Shown: one piece after another, positions 1-10,720 of the stretch | How positions within the stretch are numbered: the stretch's first letter is position 1 | How the letters are laid out: each line of letters opens with the position of its first letter | Source of the DNA: Bactericera cockerelli | Taxonomy: Eukaryota > Arthropoda > Insecta > Hemiptera > Triozidae | Assembly: GCA_024516035.1 (NCBI GenBank) | Contig: CM044964.1 | Location: 20,094,931-20,158,930, forward strand | Length of the DNA stretch: 64,000 nucleotides | Direction of reading: 5' to 3' | Translations under genes and position numbers: made by a program | Notes under the pieces: model-generated | What the model was told of the DNA's origin: nothing | The model's database searches: none | The model's input: the letters and a program-made list of their open reading frames with translations, nothing else

Positions 1-11
1 GGACGTTTTCA

Positions 12-580
12 TATGTTTTCAGACATCCTCAGCCGTCTTTCATAAAATATTGATATCAACACACCCATAACATATTGATAACACCTGTTTCCAGACATCC
101 TCACCCGTGTCTCATATCATAACTCATAACATATTTTTATCATCATACATATATAACATATTGATAACAAATGTTTCTTAACAACCTTACCCGTCTCTCA
201 TTACATATTCATAAATATCATCACACCCATAACATATTTATAGCACATGTTTCCAGACATTCTCACCCGTGTCTCATATCATAACTCTGAACATATTGGT
301 ATCATCATACACTCTGTCTGTCCCGGTAGCTCAGTGGTAAAGGCGGCACTCTGTGAATCCAGAGTTTCCAGAGGTCACGGGTTCGAAACCCCGCCGGGAC
401 AAGACAAGTTATCCTCCCATTTGGGACTTTTACCTCATAATAATACGTCTTGGGCTTACTGCTGGAATAATGAAACTTAATAGTCTTAATCAGGCAGTAT
501 AAATAAGGTGATATTATTATTATTATTATTATTCTAACATATTTATAACACATGTTTCCAGACATCCTCAGCCGTCTCTC
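12..580 (+). repeat. Tandem array of intron-acceptor units before the first GCC2 exon
   Basis: A unit of about 77 bp beginning TTTCCAGACATCCTCACCCG, followed by AT-rich sequence with CATAACATATTGATAACA, starts near 14, 86, 170 and 247, and again at 553, where it runs into the real exon. Each unit carries the pyrimidine-AG acceptor and the first 15-20 bases of the exon, so up to four decoy acceptors lie upstream (the copy at 170 has lost the AG). A SINE (317-537) has split the fourth unit from the fifth. This is read directly from the sequence; whether any decoy is used is unknown. Confidence 0.8.
317..537 (+). repeat. tRNA-derived SINE, family A, full-length copy
   Basis: The 5' part is tRNA-like, with an A box (TAGCTCAGTGGTA) and a B box (GGTTCGAAACC) and a closing stem of CCCGG/CCGGG. 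A unique body with CTGCTGGAATAATG and GGCAGTATAAATAAGG follows, ending in an (ATT)n tail. Other copies or pieces lie at 6240-6367 (-), 22230-22385 (+), 47440-47640 (-), 50213-50665 (-, split), 55651-55736 (+) and 56133-56210 (+). It is not a functional tRNA gene because the tRNA-like region is degenerate and fused to a conserved body. Confidence 0.85.
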
Positions 581-1950
581 ATCGTGCCAATCCCAAGTCC
601 TGCATCTGACCACCCTACTCAACGAGTCGGAAAACAACGCAGCCCGCAACGAGCAGCAGACCAACTTTCTCAAGGAGGAAATCCGGCGGCTACAACGGAC
701 CGTGGACCGTCAGCCTCACGTGCAGAACACGGAGTACCTCAAGAACGTGATTATCAAGGTACGGGGGGGGGGGGACATGCCGTCGTGATGTCTGGCCCAA
801 CCACAGAGATCATATAACATAGAGGAAACCTTACCTATCTCGAACTGAACAAATTTATGCGTCCAACTTTGAACAGCTGATGGTCCCTCTTTCAACAAAT
901 CCCGGCCTCTGATTGGTTCAATTTATTTAATTTTTTTGTTTACCTCATGCAGTGACGGATATCTAAACATCCTTAATTTTCACGTCAGATACCAAGTCTT
1001 ATTTACTACATAATAAGTAGAAAATAAGGAAAGTAAAAGAGGAAACAAAGACAAAAATAACTAAAAGGTAAGTATGAAAAATAAAATATTATTTTAGAAG
1101 AATTAGGTAGTTTTGGTACCCATTCTTTCGCGAGAGAAAAATTACTACAACTCCGGCACTGATTCTGAAATCAGCTGATGGTCCCTCTTGGACGCAAATC
1201 TTGATACATCGGGTTCCTTCTATGTTATATGATCTCAGTGGGCCGAACCCAGGCTGGGTGGGGTTGTTATAAGACTTAATAATAATCAGTCTCATAACAA
1301 CTTATTACAATAATAATAATAATAACTGACCTCAGTATCTTAATCGATAAGGCGGCGGACTTGCGACCTGGAGGTCGGTGGTTCAAGTCCTGGTTTTAGC
1401 GTAGATATTTACTTAACTCGAATACTACTGAACGGATTTCCATTTTTTCGTCTCTTCCTCTTCAGTTCCTAACGCTGCAGGGGGGAGATGAGAGACAGAG
1501 GCTAGTCCCGGTGCTCAACACAATGCTCAAGCTGAGTCCTGAAGAGGTCAAACAACTCAGCGGAGTCGCCAAGGGTAAGTTTTTATACTTTGCATTATAA
1601 AACCCCTTCAAATGTTGTTACTTTGCAAACTCTTGTACATCTTCGGTATAAGGGTAAGCTTTTATACTTTGCATATAAAACCCCTTCAATTATTTTTCTA
1701 GCTCTTGTACTTCTTCGGTATAAGGGTAAGCTTTTATACTTTGCATATAAAACCCCTTCAATTATTTTTCTATGCAAGCTCTATTACATCTTCGGTATTC
1801 TTCACTTTTACAGTAGATATCACACCGCGGTTCAGAATGCTTTTTTGTAATTCTTCTGTGGAGCTAAGTCTAGATTGTATGAGGAAAACTGATGCTACGA
1901 GTAAGTCATGCCTTGAGTGTGTGTGTGTGTGTGTGCGTGTGTGTGTGTGC

Positions 1951-1986
<36 letters not shown>

Positions 1987-2384
1987 AAAAACCCTATAAC
2001 TCGAGAACCGCAAGTCGGATCGAGCTGAAATTTCGCATGCTTATCAATGACAGGCTCAGTGAGGTCATGCGCTATCGAAAAAGTCCTTTTTTTTTTATTT
2101 TTCAACGGTAAAGAGCACCTACTTTTTATTATTATTATTAAACAAGTTGGATCAAGTTTTATTTACAAAATAATGACATAGAATATATACATATTATACA
2201 TACATAGATATTAAAATTAAGAAAACAAAACTTGATCAAGGGCTAATGACAACGGCATTCTCTTCCGCACCACCCTTATTTTTGTGTTCAGCCAGTATTT
2301 CTTCTCTCTATTTCAGGCTACAGTGCTGAAGCGAGCGGCTGGTCCAGTCTGCTGGGTGGTTGGACAGCAAGTAGTTCTACATAG
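562..2384 (+). CDS. GCC2: GRIP-domain golgin, GCC185/GCC2-like, C-terminal three exons (5' partial)
   Basis: The exons are 562-758, 1466-1574 and 2317-2384, with donors AAG|GTACGG and G|GTAAGT and acceptors TTCAG and TTTCAG; the stop is TAG at 2382. The first exon encodes heptad-like coiled coil with LHLTTLLNESE and FLKEEIRRLQR, then the start of a GRIP domain (EYLKNVIIK). The second exon continues with LVPVLNTMLKLSPEE and the third ends GWSSLLGGW near the C-terminus. In the family, the GRIP domain binds Arl1/Rab GTPases on trans-Golgi membranes, and GCC185 tethers endosome-to-Golgi vesicles. The order EYLKNV, then ERQRLVPVLNTMLKLSPEE, then a tail with GWSSLL fits GCC185 better than golgin-97 or golgin-245. 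The N-terminal coiled coil, normally more than 1,000 residues, lies outside the window. Both intron boundaries carry tandem duplications. The first exon could instead begin at 572 (CTCAG acceptor), but 562 keeps the aligned coiled coil. Confidence 0.87.
1327..1440 (+). repeat. tRNA-derived SINE, family B
   Basis: It carries a tRNA-like A box (CTTAATCGATAAGGCGGCGG) and a B box (GGTTCAAGTCC), followed by GTAGATATTTACTTAACTCG. Related copies are at 9610-9725, 17621-17765, 19571-19650, 19788-19850, 40780-40870, 43801-43895 (-) and 55530-55595 (-). This copy lies in the intron between the first two GCC2 exons, before the acceptor at 1465. Confidence 0.75.
1571..1795 (+). repeat. Triplicated splice-donor region after GCC2 exon 2
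   Basis: The sequence AAGGGTAAG plus about 65 bp of intron (TTTTATACTTTGCATATAAA then ACCCCTTCAATTATTTTTCT) occurs at 1571, 1650 and 1722. The first is the real exon-intron junction and the other two are decoy donors inside the intron. Reading from the exon into the intron meets an in-frame TAA within about nine codons, so use of a decoy would truncate the GRIP domain. Confidence 0.85.
1914..1984. repeat. (GT)n microsatellite
   Basis: This is an almost pure GT tract broken by three GCGT interruptions, inside the last GCC2 intron. It is followed by AACTCGAGAACCGCAAG and a weakly conserved dispersed repeat also seen around 14640 and 16580. Confidence 0.9.
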
Positions 2385-2404
2385 GACCAAGCTACTCCCT
2401 GGTG

Positions 2405-2655
2405 CTAAACATTGTTGCCAGACACTGTTCCTAAACATTGTTGCCAGACACTGTTCCTAAACATTGTTGCCAGACACTGTTCCTAAACATTGTTGCCAGA
2501 CACTGATCCTAAACATTGTTGCCGAATATTGTTTTCAAACATTGTTGCCAGACACTGTTCCTAAACATTGTTGCCAGACACTGTTCCTAAACATTGTTGC
2601 CAGACACTGTTCCTAAACATTGTTGCTGCACATTGTTTTCAAATATTGTTGCTAA
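2405..2655 (+). repeat. 26-bp tandem repeat in the GCC2 3' UTR
   Basis: About nine copies of CTAAACATTGTTGCCAGACA plus CTGTTC begin 20 bp after the GCC2 stop codon. Two copies carry a GAATATTGTTTTC or GCACATTGTTTTC variant. It lies in the probable 3' UTR and is the third array attached to this gene. Confidence 0.9.
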
Positions 2656-3655
2656 ATAATAATAATAACACTCATTGGTGGAAGGTAACCACCAGGCGAG
2701 GTAAAAAATGCTTTGAGCATTTCAAAGCATTTTTTAAAAACAACTTAATACTTGATCTAAGGTCCAAATTATGGAACAGGATTAAAGTTAAGGTAAGCCG
2801 GACACGCTCTCAAGTCCATGTTTCAACCAATCACAGCACACTATAGCCCGAGTTGTAAAAGATCTATCTAAGGTCGCAGTGACAAAGAACTTTCGTAGCG
2901 CTACCTTTACCAATACCAAAAGCCTGAGTTGAGGGACATTCAGGCTGATCTTAATAAATTGTATTCCTCTTTTATAATTCGGCTGCAAGTGTTTATAAAA
3001 AAAATATATATTTGACTCCTTATTGTTACTATAAAATTTGATCACGCCATGAGCTCGCTGGGAAAGTTATCCAGCTATTTCTAATGCTTCAGTATAAGTT
3101 ACATATTCAGCTCATATTAAATTTGTAGGATGATCCAAGCAGTTATTGTAAGGAAGAATTTATTCAATTTAATTTTACAGCCTAGTTTTTCATTAAAAAT
3201 CCCCTTGATGTACAATATTTGTTGTACTTTTAGGGGGGTGGATCATTTAACTTCTTATATTATATTTTTCTTAATCTTGTATTTGTATGAATACAATAAT
3301 GAAATGTGATGTTAGCAATAGTAATTATTGTAGCCATTAAATGGCAATTTCACGGTAAATCTATAACTTTAAAAGGAAAAGTTTCTTTTTATTTCACTGT
3401 TTTTTGAGGGGGAAAATCTTATAAGATTCCTTCAGCAAGAGCTCTAGTGCTGAAGGATATGCGGGACTTGCCGGCAGGGTATGGTGTCTCGCCCCTCTTG
3501 AAGGGCACCAATTCTGTCGGCTCACCCGCTAAAAACCCCCCCGTTCTTCTTCATTATTTCCGGGTTTTATTTTACTCATGAGTTTTATTCTTAATGAATT
3601 GTCATCTGTTTTGATTGTCCAATTTTTTTAAACATTATTCTTAACTTTATACTCC
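2656..3655. other. GCC2 3' flank, no gene seen
   Basis: The stretch is AT-rich. It has a family C SINE fragment at 2665-2722 (AAGGTAACCACCAGGCGAGG), an AATAAA at 2953 that could serve as a poly(A) signal, and a GC-richer patch at 3420-3540 with short inverted repeats. No convincing coding region was found. Confidence 0.5.
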
Positions 3656-3835
3656 GGTAATGCTGCCACTGGTCGTTTCTCACACAAGTTAAATACTAAT
3701 GTTTCCTCACCGAGGTATGAGTGTACCCCGGACATCCAAGTATAGAGTAGAAAATTTCAGCGTCGCTGGGGATCGAACCCAGGTTACATCGCGTGAAAGC
3801 CTAGTGCGCTAACCCTCTCGACGACGGTGACTACT
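3656..3835 (-). repeat. tRNA-derived SINE of another family
   Basis: On the minus strand GGTTAGCGCACTAGGC (A-box-like) is followed by GGTTCGATCCCC (B box) about 40 bp later. A body follows that contains ACACTCATACCTCGG and ends in a block (GGTAATGCTGCCACTGG on the plus strand) also seen near 36440, 46130 and 62015. Confidence 0.6.
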
Positions 3836-4011
3836 TTGTTCTAATCTGTTTGTTATATGTTATAATCCTAACATGGGGAGAAAAATACAAGACAGATTCA
3901 AACATCAAACCCGAGAGAAAATATTTAGATATTCTATTAATATTGCCTTGGGCGGAAATTGAATCCTTAACAAACTGTCACAATACCAAGCATTCCATTT
4001 TCATGTACCTA

Positions 4012-4388
4012 CAGTTGAACCTGGATATAATAGAATCCAAGGACAGATCAAATCTTCTATTATAAAGAGGTTTCCAATATAGCCAGTTCTCTATTACACA
4101 TAAACAGGTGACGCAGGTACCTGAGATTTTCTCTATTATAAAGGGGTTTCCTAATATATCCAGTTCTCTGTTACACATGTTAAACAGGTGTGGCAGGGAC
4201 CTGAGATTTTCTCTATTATAAAGAGGTTTCTAATATAGCCAGTTCTCTATTACACCTAACACTCTAAACAGGTGACGCAGGGACCTGAGGTTTTCTCTAT
4301 TTTAAAGAAGTTTCTAATATAGCCACGTTTCTCTTATAACGAGGTATATTTGACGTGGAAATCGTTCTCTTGTATCCAGTTTTGACTG
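4012..4388. mobile_element. TA-flanked MITE with internal tandem repeats
   Basis: The ends are CAGTTGAACCTGGATATAA and its inverted partner (TTATCC-type sequence ending CCAGTTTTGACTG), flanked by TA on both sides. The inside holds about 3.5 copies of an 85-90-bp unit (CTATTATAAAGAGGTTTC, CCAGTTCTCTATTACAC, CAGGTGACGCAGGGACCTGA). The termini resemble pogo/Tigger-type Tc1-mariner MITEs. A shorter relative lies at 55048-55207 inside the dopamine receptor gene. Confidence 0.65.
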
Positions 4389-4569
4389 TATTCGTATTTA
4401 ATGTGTGTCATTGTTATATTTATGTCAGTAGGTAGATATTTGGTTGAGTTTTCCCTTCAAAATATTTTTGTAAAGACATCATCAGATAATCCGGATCCAT
4501 GAGATAGGCACAGATACCTCTATACCACGGTGGTGAGAGTATTATATGGACTCCCAGATCCATGTCTAG

Positions 4570-4905
4570 ACTCCATTGATTTTATTTGGTTTTAACGTCC
4601 TGAAGTAGAAGTTTTAGCTTAGGAAAAATACCTTTGTATAAATTATGTTCTATTGTTATTAAATAAATAAATATTTTTTTAAAAAATTGAGTCAGGACGG
4701 GTTATACCCTCCATTCGTTGGGAATTGTACCAGCTACCCACATTAACCTCATCCAGCCTGGATAGGGCCGGAATTACCAGCCTCATGTTTTTTGAGGGGA
4801 CAGAATTTTCTGTTCGAAAAGTCTGCTCCAACCGGGAATCGAACTCAGGATCTCCGGACTACGGGCAGTAGTCACAACCGTTACGCAACGGAGACTGGCT
4901 TGCTA
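4570..4905 (-). repeat. tRNA-derived SINE, family E, diverged copy
   Basis: Read on the minus strand it has the order tRNA-like head (GCGTAACGGTTGTGACTAC, then GAGTTCGATTCCCGG), GCTGGCATTTCCGG-like core, CCCAGGCTGG, AATGGAGGGTA and an ACGTTAAAACC-type end. It abuts a 5S-derived SINE on the opposite strand (4915-5105). Confidence 0.75.
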
Positions 4906-4914
4906 TAAAAACAC

Positions 4915-5105
4915 TTAGCTAGCGTCACGTCGCGTCGTTGGCGTGTTGAATGCATCGGTTCCGTAGGAACACTGAAGTTCAGCAACGTCCAGCGAGGTGA
5001 AAACTTCGTGCTGCTGACATTCCGGCCGAACCCAGGCTGGGAGAGGTTAATGTGGTAGCAGGTTTGTGAATGGAGAGTCACCTGGAGGGATGCTCCGCGC
5101 TACGC
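4915..5105 (+). repeat. 5S rRNA-derived SINE, family D
   Basis: The 5' end, with GCGTGTTGAATGCATCGGTT and GAAGTTCAGCAACGTCCAGC, matches the internal part of eukaryotic 5S rRNA (TTGAATACATCGGTTCTC-like, ACCGAAGTTAAGCA-like). It is followed by a conserved core, CCCAGGCTGGGAGAGGTTAA. Other copies: 10588-10720, 28510-28772 (-), 42833-43063, 46970-47160, 51098-51260, 52890-53085, 53120-53260 (-) and 54300-54500. The copies at 46970 and 51098 retain GGACTTGGATGGGTGACCA-like sequence further into 5S. Confidence 0.85.
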
Positions 5106-5189
5106 CAAGTTGACTACTATTCATTTTATTTATGTAAGAGTCAAAGACCGTATTAAATAATTACTAGGAATGTAACACATAACTAAAGA

Positions 5190-5290
5190 AATTGAAATCG
5201 GAGCAAAAAATATTTTTTTAAAACTAAAATGGGCACAAAATACTTCCGATTTCTAATATTAGACATTTCTCGGAAGTAATACTCAAGCTG
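5190..5290 (-). repeat. Dispersed palindromic element (TTTCTAATATTAGAAA type)
   Basis: About 100 bp with GAAATCGGAGCAAAAAATA, then an imperfect palindrome of CTTCCG...CGGAAG arms around TTTCTAATATTAGA. The same arrangement occurs at 24490-24530, 36667-36760, 45480-45560 and 59195-59230, and in decayed form at 15985-16030, 28160-28205 and 54805-54835. The family is not recognised. Confidence 0.7.
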
Positions 5291-5374
5291 TAAAAGAAAT
5301 GCTTCTTTCGGAATAACTTCTTGACCATGCTTGATACACCTGTGGTGCTTTGACCCTGCCTAGGGACATTTTTC

Positions 5375-5735
5375 TTCTTCTTTCACTCTGTCTTATCCCG
5401 CTCAAGCAGGGTCGACGTTGTTCAACCTCATGACTTAGGTTGGTTACTTTGGCACATAGTTACGGTTAGATGCCCCTCCTAACGCCAACGATTTTATTTG
5501 ATTTAACGTCCTGGATTAGGACGGGGGTATTACCCTCCATTCGCTGGGAATCGTACCAGCTACCCACATGAACCTCACCCAGCCTGGGTAGGGCCGGAAA
5601 AATCAGCCTCACATGTACGGAGGAAACAGAATTTTCCGTGCGAAAAATCTGCTCCGACAGGGGATCGAACTCAGGATCTCTGGACTACGGGTGCTAACGG
5701 TAGTAGTCACAACCATTACGCCACGAAGGCTGATC
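5375..5735 (-). repeat. tRNA-derived SINE, family E, near full length
   Basis: It begins, in plus orientation, with the TTCTTCTTTCACTCTGTCTT end, continues through the core (TACCCTCCATTCGCTGGGAA, CCCAGCCTGGGTAGGGCCGG) and finishes in the tRNA-like head on the minus strand (GCGTAATGGTTGTGACTAC). The region 5740-6240 after it is AT-rich with a partial head duplicate near 5850 and no gene. Confidence 0.8.
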
Positions 5736-6239
5736 TGAAAACATGTAAATTTTTATTAGTAAAAACAGAAAAGTGAGAAGTTGTACTAGATGTACATGAA
5801 TATCAGAAACATACCTGGACAGCTGTTACGAGCTTAGTGTTATCTGCTCCGACAGGGATCGAACTTAGGATCTCTGGACTACGGAAACATTAACTAATAA
5901 TAAAAATTAAAAGAACCTTCGAAGGTGCAATTGCCTTTCTTTTTCTTGGATTGCTTTCTCTTCTAACACTCCCTGTTTTCTATTTTAGGTCGGTTACCTG
6001 ATGTCTTACACACGAAAGTAGGCGAGACAACTTAATTATGCATGTCTTTTAGTTTTGATTATTTTTTAGTTTTACAAGGTGTTATGATGTGCTACCTAGA
6101 AATGAAAAAATACCTTTTTTCCTAGAAATTTATACGAATTATGAAATAAAAGTATTATAAAATGTCGAAATTAAATTTACCGGGGAGTCACAAGAATAAC
6201 CTAAATCAAAATTATGAGTTACTACCCCTTACATAAAAT

Positions 6240-6367
6240 TTATTTATCTATTATACCTGTGGTCAAAATCTCAAACGGAGGATAACTCGTCATGTCCCGG
6301 CTGGGTTTCGAACCCGCGACCTCTGGATTACTAGACTGACCACTGAGCTATCGGGACAGACTGTTTG
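6240..6367 (-). repeat. tRNA-derived SINE, family A, 5' part
   Basis: On the minus strand it holds the tRNA-like head (GTCCCGATAGCTCAGTGG and GGGTTCGAAACCC) and the start of the body. The (ATT)n tail is missing. The region 6370-7090 after it has only short AT-rich open frames and no supported gene. Confidence 0.75.
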
Positions 6368-7213
6368 TCTAAAAAAAACCCGAGCCTTTAGCTTTTTTTA
6401 GAAGTTTAAGTCATTTTATTCTAGTATCTCAAATCGGGAAGTTAAAACCAAATAGAATCAATGGACATGAAAGGAGTCTAGACATTGGAACTAGACTCCT
6501 TTCATAGACAATGGATCTGGGCGACCATATAATCTTCTCACCACCGTGATCAAGCAAAACGCTAGTTTTGCAACGCCAAGAAAAACAAATCGAGCGTGCT
6601 ATACTTACGCTAAACCTATTGTGTATGTATTTTGTTTTTATATAGATATCTGTACCAATATCACGAATTCGGAAATACTAATTATTATTATACCTTATGA
6701 TTTGATGTTTCGGAAAACCCAACCTTATATTAATGTTTTTTTTTTTTTTAAATTAAAATTACCTAAATGTACTTATTTACTCGTTATGTTATGTATTTAA
6801 AAGTGATATGTAATATATACCTGTCCATGTCCATGTACTGTGAATTTTATTTTTTCTCTTCATTTTTGAGAGCATTTTCCTTTAAAAAAAGGACCAGCCA
6901 ACCCTTACAAGCTAGGCTAGCTGGCAATTTTCTTAGGGTGGTATACAGAGTCCTCACTGTAGGGATGTCTAAGTCATTTGTCCCATCAGCTGATTTTGTT
7001 ATGCAGAGACGTTTGTTTGAAGCGCCTGTGCGCATACGCATTCAGATGTCTCTTTAAAGAAGAGATAAAAATAATTGTCAAGGTCGAAATTTTCTCTACA
7101 GCAAGCTCGGGACCACCCTATAGTGAACCCAATAGGGATAATAATAATAATAAATGAAAAAATGTCTCTGTATACCAGCCTTAGAGTTTAGTGCCTTATA
7201 AAGAAAAAAACCC

Positions 7214-7330
7214 ACGATGCTCGATCGCATATAGAAATATGTGGTTTGGAACGAGCCAAATTTTCCACTTGAGTTGGCTGGACACTCCACCCCAGTTGCA
7301 GCCAAACTGGTTACCACAACCCCAAGTAGG
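7214..7330. repeat. Dispersed repeat shared with 42233-42352
   Basis: Both stretches share CGATGCTCGATCGCATATAG-like, GGACGAGCCA-like, AGTTGGCTGGACACTCC-like and CCAGTTGCAGCCAAACTGG-like blocks in the same order. Class unknown; it could be the end of a LINE or SINE. Confidence 0.55.
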
Positions 7331-7349
7331 TTTAGGAAATGTAAAAGAA

Positions 7350-8712
7350 TAATAATAATAATAATAACACTCTTTAGTGAAAGGAAACCACCAGGCGAGG
7401 TTAATGCTCAAAACATTTTCTACCATCTAACCCTCAGAGTCTTATTATAAAGTGGTCACAAATCACAAACTCAAATTAATGAGAAAAAATTCATGCACTG
7501 GGTGGGATTCGAACCAACGGATCCCTACGCTCTTTTCACTCGAATTTCAATTTTCAGTGTATCGAACTACTACAACTTACCATTGTTGATAACGCCCCTG
7601 CAATAACTTAACCTGTGACGATACTTCTTACTGGGTGGTTGTTAAAGTCCTCGACTTGGATTGCAACGATTGTCAGACCGTCCCTCAAATTGGAGGTTCA
7701 ACCAATCCAGCGCACTTTATAGTCCCACTTGAAGGACTATAGATATGGCTTAAATAATAATAATAATACTTTTTAGTGGAAGGTAACCACCAGCGAGGTT
7801 CGTGCTCAAAGCTTTTTCTAAACCTCCGAGTCTTATTAATCTTATTATTATGTGTCACAAATTCAAATTAATTAGAAAATTTCATGCACTGGTGGGATTT
7901 GAACCAACTGATCCATACGCTACCTGGACTACCAGACTAGCGCGTTAACCACTTGACTACCAGTGAATATTTAACCACTTGACTACCAGTTTGTTGCTTA
8001 CGTTTGTCGTAATCCTATTAAATCTAACCTAAAACTCAAGACTGAAAAACTGGTGCGATGTTATTTTCTTACATGATTGCTGGTACCTAGATTTTTTTTA
8101 TAATTATAATTCGGCTGGGGACTATAAACAGGGAGTAGACTAGCATTGGCTTGGTTCTGGGGCCCTTGTCAATTATTAACCTCCTTGTAAAGACTGACTA
8201 TCATCGTTCACGATGACGCCACCCTATAATGATGATTATGAATTATAATTCATGTTTTATTTTTTAAATAGGTATATAAAACTTCTCCCAGGCACCGTCC
8301 TTCCGGAAGGGAACCGAGAATGCAAGAAGCTTGTACTTGTACCTAAAATAATAATAATAATAACGCTCTTTAATGGAAGGTAACCACCAGGCGAGGTTAG
8401 TGCTCAAAAAATTACACCTACATAACCCTCAAATCAAATCAAAATATATTTATTCGTTAATATTTATATTTACAAAAATTATGAATATCGTCAAATTAAA
8501 GCAAAGGCACAATAAAAATTAAATTTATGTAAGTGCCCAAAGTATTATTAGTAATAATAAAATAAAAATAAGCAATTTGCAAAATCATAGAAAATAAGAT
8601 TATAATGTGGTAACAAACTCAAATTAATGAGGAAAATTCATGCACTGGTGGGATTCAAAGCCAACAGCAATCCCTAAGCTACTGTATTAACCAGACTGTT
8701 GCGCGTTAAAAC
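7350..8712 (-). repeat. Cluster of three tRNA-derived SINEs, family C
   Basis: Minus-strand copies at 7350-7545, 7755-7970 and 8340-8712 each read from a tRNA-like head (GGTTAACGCGCTAGTCTGG, GGTTCGAATCCCACC) through CATGAATTTTCC and CTCAAATTAAT into GCCTGGTGGTTACCTTCCAC and an (ATT)n-like tail. The third is split by a LINE-tail-like insertion (about 8425-8600, AATCAAATCAAAATATATTT). Other copies: 17915-18075, 23655-23730, 37890-38095 and 46725-46855. Confidence 0.8.
8111..8235. repeat. Dispersed repeat paired with 11050-11167
   Basis: The two copies share GGACTATAAACAGGGAGTAG, CAGCATTGGCTTGGTTCTGG and GACGCCACCCTATRATGATG in order, about 90% alike. The 3' ATGATGA run suggests a LINE or SINE tail. 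The stretch from 8712 to 9370 is AT-rich with no gene. Confidence 0.65.
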
Positions 8713-9369
8713 AACATTGACCATCATTACTCCTATGATGGGTATTTTATAGCTTGCCGTTGTTAACTGTGAGCGAAGTCATCGACTTGTTTAATTCTTA
8801 GGAACTAAGTTTTGAAACAATCATGAAAAAATACTGCAAAAATATAATATTCTAGTCGGATGTTATCAAAAACCAAATACCGCATCAGCTGTTTTTTTTA
8901 TTGAAACAAATGAAAACACAATTGCAAATATTGTTTGGTGAAAGGTATTGTTTTAATAGACATAGGAAGATATATTATAAGATATACCTACCTAATTTAG
9001 GTATATTGGTCTATTTTTGTATATTTACCATTATTTGTCTATATATATGTTTCTTCCTACTAATAAAGAGTTTCTAAATAAAAATAAAATAAATAAAAAA
9101 TAAATAATTAACCGAACATAGTTAAAGCGACCTCACTATGTGAGGTTCTGTTTTAACATGGGTATACTGCACCATTTGGCTTTCGTTTGTCTGTCTGTTC
9201 CAAGATAACTCTCGACCGAATTCTTCAAAACTGTTGAAATTCAGTATACCTACATGTTCATTGGGGTCCTAAAATTTTACTTATAATTTTGGGGTCGAAT
9301 TAGGCCACTCGGGGCCAAATAGAGGCCGTTTTGGTGAAAATTGAAAATGATTTTTCTATTTTTAATTGA

Positions 9370-9550
9370 TTTTCGAATCGCACGAGCTACCCACATTAAT
9401 CTCACCCTGACTGGGTAGAGCCGGAAATGCCGCCTCACGTGTTTGGAGGTAACATAATTTTCTTCGAAAAGTATGCTCCAACCGGGAGTCAAACTCGGGA
9501 ACTCTAGACTACGGGCAGTAGTCACAACCATTATGCCACGGAGGCTGGCT
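9370..9550 (-). repeat. tRNA-derived SINE, family E, 5' half
   Basis: The minus-strand head (GCATAATGGTTGTGACTACT, GAGTTTGACTCCCGG) and core (CCCAGTCAGGGTGAG) are present; the 3' end is missing. 9550-10585 holds a family B SINE fragment (9610-9725) and otherwise unremarkable AT-rich sequence. Confidence 0.7.
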
Positions 9551-10587
9551 ATGTTTAGGTAAAACAAATAGGTTACTGTAGGAACCAACCTCATCCATCG
9601 CTGGTGTCGCCGCTGGATTGATAGGGGCAGACTAGTAACCTTTAGGTCGGTGGTTCGAGTCTCAAATATGACAAATATTTCAACATGAGGAGTTTGAGTA
9701 ACACTGTGAAATCATAATCGTGATAACTAACTTATGCCAGACCGTCAAAATAAACTAATTTATAACTTATCGTGGTAAGACTGATAAGCAACTTAAGCCA
9801 GACCCATTTTGAAGCGCTGAATTTCTTTAAAAAGGTTGGAGATTGGTTGGCTCGATTGAATGGCGAACAACGTTCCAGAAGACTTTTATACCAGAAAATG
9901 TCCATTCTCAGAGGCAAATCCTGGACCAGCATTATCGTAGTTTGATGTTGAAATGAGCTAGATAGTCTGAACATGTGGCATCCCCTACCAGGGATAGTCC
10001 TCTCTCCGATGCGACATTTGTAGCCCCATCGGATACAACCTGTTACTACAATAGGTATTGCAGAAAAACAAGTCCATATTACCTAATAGTGTGTTTACAT
10101 AATTATTGCAATGTAATACCTAACGTCCAACGCGATTACACCGTGCTTCCACGTGGTTGTTCATTTCCTACCTACATGATATTCGTTGAGTCATCAGTAA
10201 CCACAACATAAATTTCTTCCCCGAGTTAAAATTAGATGACACGCACACAGGAGAGAGTGAGCGTTAGATATTTATGTTGTACCTACCGTCATGAAATCAT
10301 GTTACTAATACTCTCGGCTGAACTTGTGATTTACTGTCTATTTATTTTATTTGCTCCTTAACGTCAAATGTTAAATAGGTGTTAATTATTACATAATTAT
10401 AGTAGCTAATCCAGAGATTCCGTTAGGACATGTTAGGAAGATTCCGCCAGAAAAATATTTTGAAAGTTTCCCGCGTAAACTTGTTTTGACCTTCGAATAT
10501 TTGATTTCCTGGAGGTGCACTGAAGTGGACATTTTTAAAAAAGTGAAGCGTGTTCTAAAATTATAAACACCGGCTAATAATTATTGT

Positions 10588-10720
10588 CTGTCAGCGTCGC
10601 CGTCGATGGCGCGTTGAATGCACCGGTTCTCATAGGATTACCGAAGTTAAGCAACATCCTGTGAGGTGAGACTTCGTAATGCTGGCATTCCGGTCCAATT
10701 AGGCTGGGTGAGGTTTTCAA
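10588..10720 (+). repeat. 5S rRNA-derived SINE, family D, 3' truncated
   Basis: It reads CAGCGTCGCCGTCGATGGCG, TTGAATGCACCGGTTCTCAT and CCGAAGTTAAGCAACATCC, then the core up to AGGCTGGGTGAGGTTTTC. Confidence 0.8.

Noticed and set aside
320..400. Possible functional tRNA genes (here and at 1330, 6300, 7500, 17630, 17920, 60775 and 62775)
   Set aside because: A and B boxes are present, but the cloverleaf stems are imperfect and each is fused to a conserved SINE body found in many copies.
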